Assembly: GCF_047556435.1 (NCBI RefSeq)
Contig: NZ_CP180210.1
Location: 1,922,001 to 1,986,000, forward strand
From: Alteromonas sp047556435
GTDB taxonomy: Bacteria; Pseudomonadota; Gammaproteobacteria; Enterobacterales; Alteromonadaceae
Reading direction: 5' to 3'
DNA length: 64,000 bases
Below, piece after piece: positions 26,258 through 35,275 of this stretch. The notes under the pieces were generated by a model, which was given only the letters and a program-made list of their open reading frames with translations, made no database searches and was not told the DNA's origin. How positions within the stretch are numbered: position 1 is the first letter of the stretch; each line of letters starts with the position of its first letter. The position numbers and the translations under genes are program-made.

Positions 26258-29200
26258 TTAGCCCGCTTTGGTAGCCGGTGCTGACGCTGTAGACTTACTG
26301 TTAGCCAGCGTGGCGAGTCGACCAGACACCACCAGTGCCGGGCGTTTCTCGTCGGCGCAGCTCACTAATTCGACGTCAACAAACGTATCGTTGATTGTTT
26401 TCGGTAGTGCCGTCGGGTGTGATGCGCGTTTTCTGCCAGAACTTCTTGCTGGTGTAACGGCAGACCCTTCAGTATCGGCCGGTTGCGCTTTTGCTGGCTT
26501 AACGCTGGGTTTTGCAGCAGGCTCAACCTTCTCCTGAACCGGCTCAGGTGCAGACGCCGGAGCCTCAGCGGTTTCCTGGGCATTGTCAGAAACCTCATCG
26601 CTTGCTGGTGAAGGTGCTTCATCCTTCACGGCTTCTGACGAATCTTCTGCCGGTACGGTCGGCTTATCTTCAGCGACAGATTCAGACGCGTTGTGCGCGG
26701 TTTCTGATTCGTCTGATGGTGACGCCTTTTCCTCAGTTGCTGCTACCGGTACATCGGCCGCCAGGTTTATTTCTACCTGTTTAGGTGATTCAGTTTGTGC
26801 GCTGACAGGGGCGTCTTGTGTCGCGCTGTCGTTATCGTCAGCAGATGACGCGTCCTCTGGCATATCAAACTGCAGCTCATCCTGTCTGATTTGTTGCGTT
26901 TTCTGTTCACCCACCTCATCGTCGCCTTTGTCCTGTTCCTTCTTGCGACGCTGGCCCGCAGCGCGAACATGACGCGGAGAACGACGTGAGCGGCCACGAT
27001 TTTCGCGTTTTTGCTCTTCATTGGTCGCGTCGTCCTTATCTGCATCATCGGAAGGCGCGCGTGTCGGCGCATCTTGCTGAACCGGCTTGTCGCTGCTTGT
27101 GGCGTCCCCGGACGCTGCAGGCATTTTCTCTGCCACCGGTGCTACAGCTTCCTGCGACGGTTTCTCTTTCTGAGAAAGGTCTTTGTCAGACGCGGCTTTC
27201 TCTGCAGCCGGCTTTACCTTTTCTACCGGTTTTGCAGACTGTGGTGTCGTCGCTTTGGGTTCTGCAGACTCAGCTTCGGTTTGTGTGCTGTTTTGAGTAA
27301 CTGGCGCTGCGTTATCGTCCTTACGAACCCTTACGCTGCGACGCTTATCTCGACGCTTACGACGTTCAGCCACTTCACGTTTTTTCGCCGGAGTATTTTC
27401 CGCACTTTCCGGTTTCTCGGTGTTGTCAGCCCTGTCTGCGACTTTTTGGTCTTGCTGACGGTTAGGCTTCTGATCATCACGGTTGGGCTTGTTACGGCTC
27501 TTACGGTTGCGATTAGGGCGCTTGTCATCCTGATCCTGACGAGGCTTTGACTTGTCTTTATCAGTATTATCTTCTTTAGTGCTTGGCTGACCATCCTGTC
27601 TGCGAGGCTTGCGGCCCTTACGACGGCGATCATCATTATTATTATTGCGGTTGCGTGGAGGACGGTTTCGGTTCTGTCCGCCTTTATTCTGAGATTGCTT
27701 CTCTTCTTCTTTTTCTTTCTCTTCCTCACCCAGCAAATTGCTAAACCATTTACCGACTTTGGCAAACAGCGACGGCGTTTCAGCAATCTTCTCTTCTGCC
27801 TTCGGTGCGGCCTGTACGATGGGGGCCTGTGTCGGCGAAACCAGTCCTTTCAGTGCTGGCTCTTCACGCTTGGTCACAGTTGCGGCTGGCTTGTCCGCGT
27901 CGGTTTCTTCAGGCTTAACCAACTCAACATCGTAGCTGGCGGCAGATAAGATTTCATCCGGACGACGACGATTAACCTGATAGTGAGGTGTTTCAAGATT
28001 AGCGTTGGGGATCAGCAGTAGCTGAACACCATGACGCTTTTCAATTGTCTGAACAGACTTTCGCTTCTCATTAAGCAAATATGTCGCAACAGGAACCGGA
28101 AGCTGTGCCTCAATTTGCCCGGTGTTGTCTTTAATACTTTCTTCTTCAAGAATACGCAGTATTGAAAGTGCCAGTGACTCGGTACCACGAATAGTGCCAT
28201 GACCGGAGCAGCGAGGGCAGACATGGTGCGCTGACTCACCCAGTGACGGGCGCAGGCGCTGACGAGACATCTCTAACAAACCAAAGCGTGAGATACGGCC
28301 GAGCTGCACACGGGCACGGTCAGTGCGAACCGCATCTTTCATGCGGTTTTCCACTTCGCGCTGATGGCGTACGGGTGTCATGTCGATAAAGTCGATAACC
28401 ACCAGGCCACCAAGGTCTCGCAGGCGCAACTGGCGTGCAATTTCATCCGCCGCTTCAAGGTTAGTGTTAAGCGCGGTCTCTTCAATATCACCGCCTTTGG
28501 TAGCGCGCGCCGAGTTGATATCGATTGAGGTCAGCGCTTCTGTCGGGTCGATAACAATAGAGCCGCCAGAAGGCAGTCGGACTTCCCGCTGGAACGCAGA
28601 TTCGATCTGGCTTTCAATTTGATAGTGGCTAAACAGCGGCACATCGCCCTGATATAGCTTGACGCGGTTGGCAAAGTCAGGTCTTACTAACTGGATATGT
28701 TGTAGCGCCTGTTCGTAAATACTGTTTTTATCAATCAGTATTTCGCCAATATCGCGGCGCAGATAATCGCGGATTGCGCGCACGATCACGTTGCTTTCTT
28801 GATGGATAAGGAACGGGGCAGAGCGCTCTTCTGCTACTTTTGATACCGCTTCCCAGTGGGTCAGCAATACGCGTAAATCCCACTCGAGCTCTTCATACGA
28901 TTTGCCAACACCTGCAGTACGAACAATGAGTCCCATACCATCGGGCAAATCCAGTTTACTAAGCGATTCTTTTAGCTCTGTACGCTCATCGCCTTCGATG
29001 CGGCGAGAAATGCCACCAGCTCTCGGGTTGTTGGGCATCAGAACCAGATAGCTGCCTGCCAGAGACAGGAAAGTTGTTAGTGCCGCACCTTTCTGGCCTC
29101 GCTCTTCTTTATCTATCTGAACGATGACTTCCTGACCTTCATTAATGACATCTTTAATATTAGGCCGGCCGTCGAATTTGTAGCCTTTGGGGAAGTAAGT

Positions 29201-29425
29201 GCGGGCAATTTCTTTAAGTGGGAGGAATCCATGGCGCTCAGCGCCGTAATCAACAAAAGCAGCTTCAAGACTAGGCTCTACGCGGGTGATTTTACCTTTG
29301 TAGATATTGGCTTTCTTTTGCTCGTGTCCAGGACTTTCTATATCCAGATCGTACAAACGTTGCCCATCTACCAGGGCAACACGCAACTCTTCTTGCTGAG
29401 TCGCATTAATTAGCATTCTTTTCAT
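26258..29425 (-). CDS. rne: Ribonuclease E
   Basis: A 1055-residue protein (E. coli 1061). The catalytic half (about 1-530) has the S1 RNA-binding domain (NIYKGKITRVEPSLEAAFVDYGAERHGFLP in pieces), the 5'-sensor/RNase H region, and the DNase I-like site with IVIDPTEALTSIDINSARAT and VVIDFIDM, which hold the two Mg-binding aspartates. The Zn-link Cys pair is CPRCSG (about 404-408). The C-terminal half (about 530-1055) is disordered: Arg/Asn-rich segments (about 590-720) for RNA binding, then Ala/Glu/Pro-rich linkers ending in a short conserved block. It is the scaffold of the degradosome, at the inner membrane. A long divergent leader region precedes it, consistent with 5'-UTR autoregulation known for rne. 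Confidence 0.97.
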   Translation of the reverse strand: MKRMLINATQQEELRVALVDGQRLYDLDIESPGHEQKKANIYKGKITRVEPSLEAAFVDYGAERHGFLPLKEIARTYFPKGYKFDGRPNIKDVINEGQEVIVQIDKEERGQKGAALTTFLSLAGSYLVLMPNNPRAGGISRRIEGDERTELKESLSKLDLPDGMGLIVRTAGVGKSYEELEWDLRVLLTHWEAVSKVAEERSAPFLIHQESNVIVRAIRDYLRRDIGEILIDKNSIYEQALQHIQLVRPDFANRVKLYQGDVPLFSHYQIESQIESAFQREVRLPSGGSIVIDPTEALTSIDINSARATKGGDIEETALNTNLEAADEIARQLRLRDLGGLVVIDFIDMTPVRHQREVENRMKDAVRTDRARVQLGRISRFGLLEMSRQRLRPSLGESAHHVCPRCSGHGTIRGTESLALSILRILEEESIKDNTGQIEAQLPVPVATYLLNEKRKSVQTIEKRHGVQLLLIPNANLETPHYQVNRRRPDEILSAASYDVELVKPEETDADKPAATVTKREEPALKGLVSPTQAPIVQAAPKAEEKIAETPSLFAKVGKWFSNLLGEEEKEKEEEKQSQNKGGQNRNRPPRNRNNNNDDRRRKGRKPRRQDGQPSTKEDNTDKDKSKPRQDQDDKRPNRNRKSRNKPNRDDQKPNRQQDQKVADRADNTEKPESAENTPAKKREVAERRKRRDKRRSVRVRKDDNAAPVTQNSTQTEAESAEPKATTPQSAKPVEKVKPAAEKAASDKDLSQKEKPSQEAVAPVAEKMPAASGDATSSDKPVQQDAPTRAPSDDADKDDATNEEQKRENRGRSRRSPRHVRAAGQRRKKEQDKGDDEVGEQKTQQIRQDELQFDMPEDASSADDNDSATQDAPVSAQTESPKQVEINLAADVPVAATEEKASPSDESETAHNASESVAEDKPTVPAEDSSEAVKDEAPSPASDEVSDNAQETAEAPASAPEPVQEKVEPAAKPSVKPAKAQPADTEGSAVTPARSSGRKRASHPTALPKTINDTFVDVELVSCADEKRPALVVSGRLATLANSKSTASAPATKAG

Positions 29426-30040
29426 TGTATCTAACTCTGTTTCCTACAGCCGTTCAGACACAAAATTAAAGTGACATGTGCAAACCCTCACCGCGCAACC
29501 TCACGGCTGGACGGGGACTTTGTTGTAACGCCGTAATACCCTTTTACTACCTGTATGTTCGTTAGGTATTTCTGTCATGATGGGTGTCGGGAACGGCTAA
29601 CCCTGTATTTCTTTACTTTTTTCGCACCCTCGAGATCTATTAACCCAAGGATAACTGTCAATTCAATTCTGTTTTGGTAAACGGCGAACGTTTTTGTTTG
29701 CTTCCTGCGATGCTTTATATCGATATCAGGCGTTTTGTGTTCTGCCTGTGTTCATTTTCAAAGGGTCTGTGTCATTACTGAGCAACCCGCATCACATATG
29801 ATGTCTGACATTATTGTTCAAACCGGTTTTATCGTTTATTTGAAACGACTAAAACGCAACGATTATTGCATTAATATTGCGGTCTACGCAAGTTATTGCG
29901 TCAGTTATCGCCGGTTATTTGGTCGCGACGGATAGAATTATTCTGAATTACACCGGATTAGCGTTGTTAACCGGTTATTTTTATAAAATTAATGGCTTTT
30001 CGGTAGGAGTCAGGCTCTGGCTTCATGTATACTGCGCGCC
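29426..30040. other. 615-base divergent rne/rluC leader region
   Basis: No supported gene. A 66-codon frame on the plus strand (29735-29935) has no ribosome site. In E. coli the rne mRNA has a long 5' leader whose hairpins bind RNase E and control its own level; the size here suits the same scheme. A long-range pair CAGCCGT/ACGGCTG (29447-29453 with 29503-29509) lies just before the rne start. A candidate minus-strand promoter is TTGCGT, 17 bases, CAATAA (29891 down to 29863). On the rluC side, TATACT at 30028-30033 is only eight bases from the rluC start. Confidence 0.5.
29863..29891 (-). promoter_or_regulatory. Candidate rne promoter
   Basis: On the minus strand: TTGCGT (complement of 29886-29891), 17-base spacer, CAATAA (complement of 29863-29868). 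It would give a leader of about 430 bases to rne. Only moderately like the consensus. Confidence 0.3.
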
Positions 30041-30985
30041 ATGAAAGAAGAAGCACAACAACAAGTCCGCTTTGTCACCATTGACCCCGACCTTGAAGGG
30101 CAGCGAGTGGACAATTTTTTGCGTACCCAATTAAAAGGGGTACCAAAAAGCATGATTTATCGTATTTTGCGAAAAGGCGAAGTACGTGTGAATAAAGGCA
30201 GAGTAAAGCCAGACTACAAACTTCAGGCTAACGATACAGTACGTATTCCCCCGGTACGCGTGTCTGAGGGTGCGCCTGCGCCATCCCCAAAACTGGATAA
30301 AATCGCCGCGCTGGAAAGTCAGATTTTGTTCGAAGATGATCGTATTATCGTCATCAATAAGCCCTCCGGTCTTGCGGTTCACGGCGGCAGCGGGCTTAAC
30401 TTTGGCCTGATTGAAGGCTTGCGTGCGTTGCGCCCCGATGCAAAATTTATGGAACTGGTTCATCGGCTGGATCGCGACACCTCAGGCTGCATTCTCATTG
30501 CTAAAAAGCGTTCAGCACTGCGCCATATGCACGAGCAATTGCGTAACGGACAAATGGATAAGCGCTATCAGGCGCTGGTTGCAGGTCAGTGGCCTGAAAC
30601 TCGTTTCAAAGTAAAAGCACCACTACAAAAGAATGTACTGCAATCCGGCGAGCGACTGGTTAACGTGTCAGAAGCAGGCAAGCCGTCTGAGACTCGTTAC
30701 CGCATTTTGCGTCAGTTTTCTGATGCCACGCTGGTTGAAGCCTCTCCTATTACCGGACGCACTCACCAGATTCGGGTGCATTGTCTGCATGCCGGACACC
30801 CCATTGCCTGCGATTCGAAATATGGCGACCATGATTTTGATCTCAGAATGCAGAAAGCAGGACTGAACCGGTTGTTCCTGCATGCGGCAAGTATCAGGCT
30901 GCTGCACCCGAAAACCGAAGAGCCCGTTACGTTCAGCGCCCCTCTGGATGAAAATCTGACGATGGTATTGGAGTCGCTATCTTGA
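30041..30985 (+). CDS. rluC: 23S rRNA pseudouridine(955/2504/2580) synthase RluC
   Basis: A 314-residue protein (E. coli 319). An S4 RNA-binding domain occupies about 15-80 (QRVDNFLRTQLKGVPKSMIYRILRKGEVRVN in pieces). The catalytic domain has the active-site Asp in VHRLDRDTSGCILIAKKRSALRHMHEQLR, which matches RluC rather than RluD. RTHQIRVH and the GDHDFD region follow. The enzyme makes three pseudouridines in 23S rRNA. It is divergent from rne, as in E. coli. No Shine-Dalgarno is visible, and a -10-like TATACT ends eight bases before the ATG, so the mRNA may be almost leaderless. The next gene overlaps its stop. Confidence 0.95.
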   Translation: MKEEAQQQVRFVTIDPDLEGQRVDNFLRTQLKGVPKSMIYRILRKGEVRVNKGRVKPDYKLQANDTVRIPPVRVSEGAPAPSPKLDKIAALESQILFEDDRIIVINKPSGLAVHGGSGLNFGLIEGLRALRPDAKFMELVHRLDRDTSGCILIAKKRSALRHMHEQLRNGQMDKRYQALVAGQWPETRFKVKAPLQKNVLQSGERLVNVSEAGKPSETRYRILRQFSDATLVEASPITGRTHQIRVHCLHAGHPIACDSKYGDHDFDLRMQKAGLNRLFLHAASIRLLHPKTEEPVTFSAPLDENLTMVLESLS

Positions 30986-31635
30986 AAGCGTATGAGTTAG
31001 TTATTTTTGACTGGGATGGCACGTTAATGGACTCAGCAGCGAAAATCATCCGCTGCATGCAAAACGCAGCCCGTCATTGTGACGTGGGCGTGCCAAGCGC
31101 TGATGCTGTTGCCCATATTATCGGAATCAGTCTCAAGCCCGCTATTATGCAGCTGTTTTCTACCAAGGACGAGCAATTAGCCGATCGTCTGGTACAAGCA
31201 TATAAAGAGGCGTATTTGCGTGAAGATACGATCCCTTGTCCGCTGTTCGGTGGTGCAGAAGAGTTATTATCGTCATTGAAAGCAAACGGTAAGATACTGG
31301 CGGTGGCAACCGGTAAAGCGAGAAGAGGTCTGGATCGGGCCTGGAACAATACCAATACCGGCCATTTTTTCACGACATCCCGTTGTGCCGACGAAGCGCA
31401 CTCCAAGCCTTCTCCGGACATGTTGCTGCAAATTCTTGACGAACTGAATATCAGCGCCCATGACGCATTGATGGTTGGTGACACTACCTACGACATGCAG
31501 ATGGCACAAGCTATCGGTATGGACAGGGTAGGGGTATCTTATGGTGTTCACGCGCAGGTGAATCTGGAAAAGCACCATCCTGAAACAATTGTGCATTCCA
31601 TTCCAGAACTGCAACAGTGGTTGATACATACCTAA
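30982..31635 (+). CDS. HAD-IA family hydrolase (phosphoglycolate phosphatase-like)
   Basis: A 217-residue HAD-superfamily phosphatase. Motif I is FDWDGTLMDS (nucleophile and acid/base Asp), motif II is AVATGKARRGL, motif III is the Lys in HSKPSPDML, and motif IV is MVGDTTYDM. A helical cap at about 18-85 marks subclass IA. It overlaps rluC by four bases and begins with TTG (30982), preceded by GGAG, so it is translationally coupled. The same pairing of rluC with an HAD gene is common in related bacteria. Likely substrates are small phosphate esters such as phosphoglycolate; this cannot be settled from sequence. Confidence 0.9.
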   Translation: MKAYELVIFDWDGTLMDSAAKIIRCMQNAARHCDVGVPSADAVAHIIGISLKPAIMQLFSTKDEQLADRLVQAYKEAYLREDTIPCPLFGGAEELLSSLKANGKILAVATGKARRGLDRAWNNTNTGHFFTTSRCADEAHSKPSPDMLLQILDELNISAHDALMVGDTTYDMQMAQAIGMDRVGVSYGVHAQVNLEKHHPETIVHSIPELQQWLIHT

Positions 31636-31692
31636 GGGTATCAAGGTTTACCTGACATCCAATGCCGGTTTTCGCTTCCAGGTAAGGCAAGT

Positions 31693-32313
31693 TCAGACGC
31701 GCTGGCTGTCCCTGCAGGCGATTTCTAGCAGGTTGACACCAAACTCTCTGAGCAAATCCCTTAACAGCATTAACGGCAAGCCGATTAGCGCATTGGGATC
31801 GCGACTTCGGATATTATCAAAGAGCAACACCCCTCGGCCTTCGGACTTAAAACTCCCGGCGCAGTCATAAGGCGTTTCAGCCAGTAAGTATTGTTGGATT
31901 TCTTTTTCACTGAGAGTAAGAAAGCTCACTGTGGTGATTTCGACCCGAGTGACTTGCTTGTTGCTATCTTTATGACACAAAGATACGGCAGAATAAAAAT
32001 CGACGGTCTTCCCGGAGCAGAGCTGAAGCTGTTTTAGTGCATTGTCATGTGTACCGGGCTTACCCAAAACATGTGTGATACCGCCGTCATTAACAACGGC
32101 GACCTGATCTGAACCAATTACCATGGCTGACGGATGAGCTTCAGAAATTTTACTGGCCTTTTCGGTAGCAAGTCGAGCGGCCAGCGCGTCAGGTTTTTCC
32201 CCGGGAATGGCCCTTTCGTCAATGTGGGGAGCAATGGCCTCAGTATGGATACCCAGGCTGGCAAGTTGTTGTTGACGATATTTTGATGAGGATGCCAGCA
32301 CTAATTGCACCAT
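31693..32313 (-). CDS. yceF: 7-methyl-GTP pyrophosphatase (YceF subgroup of Maf proteins)
   Basis: A 206-residue Maf/Ham1-fold nucleotide pyrophosphatase. It starts LVLASSSKYRQQQLASLG, with the usual S-S-x-x-R motif; IDERAIPGEKPDALAARLATEKA and MVIGSDQVAV follow. The YceF-type signature is near the C-terminus: CAGSFKSEGRGVLLFDNI and DPNALIGLPLMLL. YceF hydrolyses 7-methyl-GTP, while other Maf proteins act on dTTP/UTP; the sequence fits YceF. It is divergent from yceD-rpmF, as in E. coli, with 202 bases between the start codons. Confidence 0.92.
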   Translation of the reverse strand: MVQLVLASSSKYRQQQLASLGIHTEAIAPHIDERAIPGEKPDALAARLATEKASKISEAHPSAMVIGSDQVAVVNDGGITHVLGKPGTHDNALKQLQLCSGKTVDFYSAVSLCHKDSNKQVTRVEITTVSFLTLSEKEIQQYLLAETPYDCAGSFKSEGRGVLLFDNIRSRDPNALIGLPLMLLRDLLREFGVNLLEIACRDSQRV

Positions 32314-32477
32314 GATGCTCCCTTATTTGCTGATTTATTAAGTCTTTGCGACATGATAGGTGAGGCGATGGTGCTTTTCGAGAGTTCTTTTTCCGAAACC
32401 TTTTCACTTGCGTGAATGGCCACTTTTCCGCTGCTGCCGTTGTTGGGTAAAATTTGCATCAATTGCAGATTAAACCT

Positions 32478-32506
32478 TTGACAGGCAAGGGATGAGCCTA
32501 TATGAT
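32478..32506 (+). promoter_or_regulatory. Consensus promoter of the yceD-rpmF-plsX-fab operon
   Basis: TTGACA (32478-32483, perfect), 17-base spacer, TATGAT (32501-32506). The start of transcription should fall near 32513, and the yceD ATG is at 32516, which implies an mRNA with almost no leader. The bases between are GC-rich (GCGCGCC), a possible stringent discriminator. Confidence 0.82.
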
Positions 32507-32515
32507 GCGCGCCCT

Positions 32516-33049
32516 ATGCAGAAAGTGAAACTACCTCATTCGGTCGACCCGTCCAAAAGTGCGATGAAGCGCTCCGATTATTCGGGCGTGATTGCCTCGA
32601 AGGATATGGAACGATTGAGCGAAGCAGTTGTCAGTTGTGATGAATGGGTGAACGCCGAAGTACAGTTTGAAAAAGACGCGCAGGGTCTTACTGTCTTTCA
32701 CGGTCATCTGGACACACAGGTATCACTTATCTGTCAGCGGTGTAATGGGGAGTTTGACTACCCGCTGCATGTTGATTTTTGCTACAGTCCGGTGCAGGGA
32801 CAAGGCGATATCGACAGCGAAACATTACCCGAAGCTTATGAACCGGTAGAGGTCAACGACCACGGAGAAGTCAATCTTCTTCAATTATTTGAAGACGAGT
32901 TGATATTGTCCTTACCTATTGTCGCCCTTCATGCAGAGGAGGATTGCGCAATGAGTGAAGACGATATGCAGTTTGGCGAGATTGAACCGGAACAGGAGCG
33001 ACCAAACCCTTTCGCGGTTTTGAAAGAACTTAAGCGAGACCAGGAGTAA
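32516..33049 (+). CDS. yceD: DUF177 family 23S rRNA accumulation protein YceD
   Basis: A 177-residue protein. I place the start at ATG 32516, giving MQKVKLPHSVDPSKSAMKR, which is the same as the E. coli YceD start; a TTG/ATG extension upstream would cover the promoter. A Cys pair CQRCNGEF is followed by EALPEAYEPVEVN-type residues (TLPEAYEPVEVNDHGEVNLL), EDELILSLPIV, and the terminal RPNPFAVLKELKRD. YceD affects 23S rRNA accumulation and is nearly always joined to rpmF. There is no ribosome site because the promoter is immediately upstream. rpmF begins three bases after the stop. Confidence 0.94.
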   Translation: MQKVKLPHSVDPSKSAMKRSDYSGVIASKDMERLSEAVVSCDEWVNAEVQFEKDAQGLTVFHGHLDTQVSLICQRCNGEFDYPLHVDFCYSPVQGQGDIDSETLPEAYEPVEVNDHGEVNLLQLFEDELILSLPIVALHAEEDCAMSEDDMQFGEIEPEQERPNPFAVLKELKRDQE

Positions 33050-33052
33050 GTT

Positions 33053-33223
33053 ATGGCAGTACAACAAAATCGTAAAACGCGTTCTAAGCGCGGTATGCGT
33101 CGCTCACACGATGCATTGACAGGCGCGACTTTGTCTGTCGATTCAACGTCGGGTGAAACACACCGTCGTCACCACGTGACCGCTGACGGTTACTACAAGG
33201 GCAAAAAAGTTATCGGTGGCTAA
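33053..33223 (+). CDS. rpmF: 50S ribosomal protein L32
   Basis: A 56-residue protein, starting [20 protein letters not shown] and ending [11 protein letters not shown], matching bacterial L32 of the non-zinc type (no CxxC pairs). The AUG follows GGAGTAAGTT, where the ribosome site overlaps the yceD stop. It is highly basic, as expected for a ribosomal protein. It sits between yceD and plsX in the conserved order that links ribosome and lipid synthesis. Confidence 0.98.
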
Positions 33224-33247
33224 AGGCTGCGGTGACATTCTTTGTCC

Positions 33248-34267
33248 ATGCTAACCATCGCGTTAGATATCATGGGGGGCGATCATGGTCCCCCTGTTAT
33301 CCTCTCTGCTACCCTCAAAGCAATTCGTAAACACGCCGATTGTCACTTTATTTTATGCGGCAAGAATGATGTTATCGAACCTGCACTCAATGATCTGACA
33401 GCTCAGGAACGTGCACGCGTAACCGTTTCGCACTGCGAAGAAGTGGTAGAAATGGGCGAGGCGCCAACCTCCGCGTTACGTAACAAAAAACAGTCCTCAA
33501 TGCGACGTATGCTGGAGTTAGTCGACTCTGGTGAAGCAGATGCGTGCGTGAGTGCCGGTAATACTGGTGCATTGCTTACCCTTGCATTTTATATCCTAAA
33601 AACGTTACCCGGCGTGGATCGTCCCGCTCTGGTGTCTGCAATGCCGACCACAAGCCACCATAAGGTGTTTTTGCTGGATTTAGGCGCAAACGTGAACTGT
33701 ACATCCGAAATACTGTTTCAGTATGGTGTTATGGGGTCTGTTTTGGCAAGGCAGGTTGCCGGTATAGACAATCCGAGAGTGGCCTTATTGAATGTCGGAG
33801 AAGAAGACATTAAAGGGAATGCGCAGGTAAAATATGCCGATCAGCTTTTCAAGAATGCTAAAAGCATAAACTACATTGGTTACGTAGAGGGCGACGATAT
33901 ATTCACGGATTACGCTGATGTCGTCGTTACTGACGGGTTTACCGGCAATGTGGCACTGAAGTCCAGTGAGGGCCTGGCGAAATTAGTTATCAATGAAGTA
34001 AAGCGACAGTCGCAGCGTAATTTGATGACGCGGTTAATGGCCCGCGTCGCCTTACCATTGTTAAAAACTATCTACAATAGCGTGAACCCCGACCAGTATA
34101 ATGGCGCCAGTCTGTTAGGATTGCGCGGCATTGTAGTTAAGAGTCACGGGAACGCATCTGCAGATGCCTTCTATTACGCCATTCATCAGGCGATGCAGGA
34201 GGCTCAAATGCGGGTTCCGGATAAAATAAAAAATAAGATAGAAACGGTATTGTTGGAGCAGCTTTGA
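33248..34267 (+). CDS. plsX: Phosphate acyltransferase PlsX
   Basis: A 339-residue protein. It begins LTIALDIMGGDHGPPVILSA, where GGDHGP is the PlsX hallmark; SAGNTGALLTLA, the LDLGANVNCTSEILFQ segment, VGEEDIKGN, and TDGFTGNVALKSSEGLA follow. The enzyme converts acyl-ACP and phosphate to acyl-phosphate, the first step of phospholipid synthesis, at the inner face of the membrane. ATG 33248 is chosen over TTG 33242. It overlaps fabH by four bases (TTGA). Confidence 0.97.
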   Translation: MLTIALDIMGGDHGPPVILSATLKAIRKHADCHFILCGKNDVIEPALNDLTAQERARVTVSHCEEVVEMGEAPTSALRNKKQSSMRRMLELVDSGEADACVSAGNTGALLTLAFYILKTLPGVDRPALVSAMPTTSHHKVFLLDLGANVNCTSEILFQYGVMGSVLARQVAGIDNPRVALLNVGEEDIKGNAQVKYADQLFKNAKSINYIGYVEGDDIFTDYADVVVTDGFTGNVALKSSEGLAKLVINEVKRQSQRNLMTRLMARVALPLLKTIYNSVNPDQYNGASLLGLRGIVVKSHGNASADAFYYAIHQAMQEAQMRVPDKIKNKIETVLLEQL

Positions 34268-35229
34268 GCAAATATTCACGATTTATCGGAACCGGCAGTT
34301 ATTACCCCAGCGACATTCGCACGAACGCAGACTTAGAAGTGATGGTCGATACCAGTGACGAATGGATAACCGATCGCACCGGTATAAAAGAACGTCGCAT
34401 TATCGGTGATGACGAGACCGCCGCTACTATGGGGGCTGAAGCCAGTAAAAAGGCCATCGAGATGGCAGGCATTGACCCTAAATCCATAGACATGATTGTC
34501 TGTGCTACTACCAGTGGACGTTATTCACTTCCCAGCACAGCATGTGAAATTCAGCGAATTCTTGATTTAGACGGTATTCCCGCCTTTGATGTAGCCGCAG
34601 CGTGTGCGGGCTACTGTTATGCGCTTAGCGTTGCAGATCAGTACATCAAATCAGGTATGGCCAAACGCATTCTGGTGATTGGAACCGACTGCTTAAGTCG
34701 TCTGGTTGATCCGGCTGACCGTACCATGGTTATTTTGTTTGGCGATGCTGCCGGTGCCACTATCATAGAAGCCAGCGACGAGCCTGGTATTCTTTCTACC
34801 CACATTCATGCTGCCGGATCGTACGGTGATCTATTGTATGTTGGAAACCCCACTCGGGGTGATGAGGCATCAGTGCATGAAAACTGGGGCGTGATGAAGG
34901 GGAACGAAGTCTTTAAAGTGGCCGTGACAAAGTTGTCTGAAGTGGTTGAGCAAACACTGGCGGCCAACAATATGCAAAAGTCAGATTTAGACTGGCTGGT
35001 ACCTCATCAGGCCAACTTCCGGATCATCAAAGCGACGGCGAAAAAGCTTAATATGTCTCTGGATCAGGTAGTTATGACGCTTGAAAATTATGGCAACACC
35101 TCGGCGGCTACTGTCCCGACAGCCTTAGATACGGCTATCCGTGATGGTCGCATTCAGCGAGGTCAAAATTTATTATTAGAGGCGTTCGGAGGTGGTTTCG
35201 CCTGGGCATCAGCATTGGTGCGCTATTAA
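34264..35229 (+). CDS. fabH: 3-oxoacyl-ACP synthase III (FabH)
   Basis: A 321-residue thiolase-fold enzyme. Catalytic residues: Cys114 in AAACAGYCYALS, His in VPHQANFRI, and Asn in LENYGNTSAATVP. The N-terminal STDEWI-like motif is DTSDEWITDRTGIKERR. It condenses acetyl-CoA with malonyl-ACP to start fatty acid synthesis. Translation begins at TTG 34264, overlapping the plsX stop, so it is coupled. Length and motifs are typical. Confidence 0.97.
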   Translation: MSKYSRFIGTGSYYPSDIRTNADLEVMVDTSDEWITDRTGIKERRIIGDDETAATMGAEASKKAIEMAGIDPKSIDMIVCATTSGRYSLPSTACEIQRILDLDGIPAFDVAAACAGYCYALSVADQYIKSGMAKRILVIGTDCLSRLVDPADRTMVILFGDAAGATIIEASDEPGILSTHIHAAGSYGDLLYVGNPTRGDEASVHENWGVMKGNEVFKVAVTKLSEVVEQTLAANNMQKSDLDWLVPHQANFRIIKATAKKLNMSLDQVVMTLENYGNTSAATVPTALDTAIRDGRIQRGQNLLLEAFGGGFAWASALVRY

Positions 35230-35275
35230 TCTTTCAGGCAACCTCCGTGATACAGATAAGAAGAAGGAAAATACT

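Noticed and set aside
26583..27786. Several long frames opposite or alongside the C-terminal half of rne
   Set aside because: They arise from the low-complexity Ala/Glu/Pro/Arg-rich coding sequence of RNase E and have no family resemblance or ribosome site.
29735..29935. A 66-codon plus-strand frame in the rne leader
   Set aside because: No ribosome site, no family resemblance, and the region is better explained as rne leader DNA.
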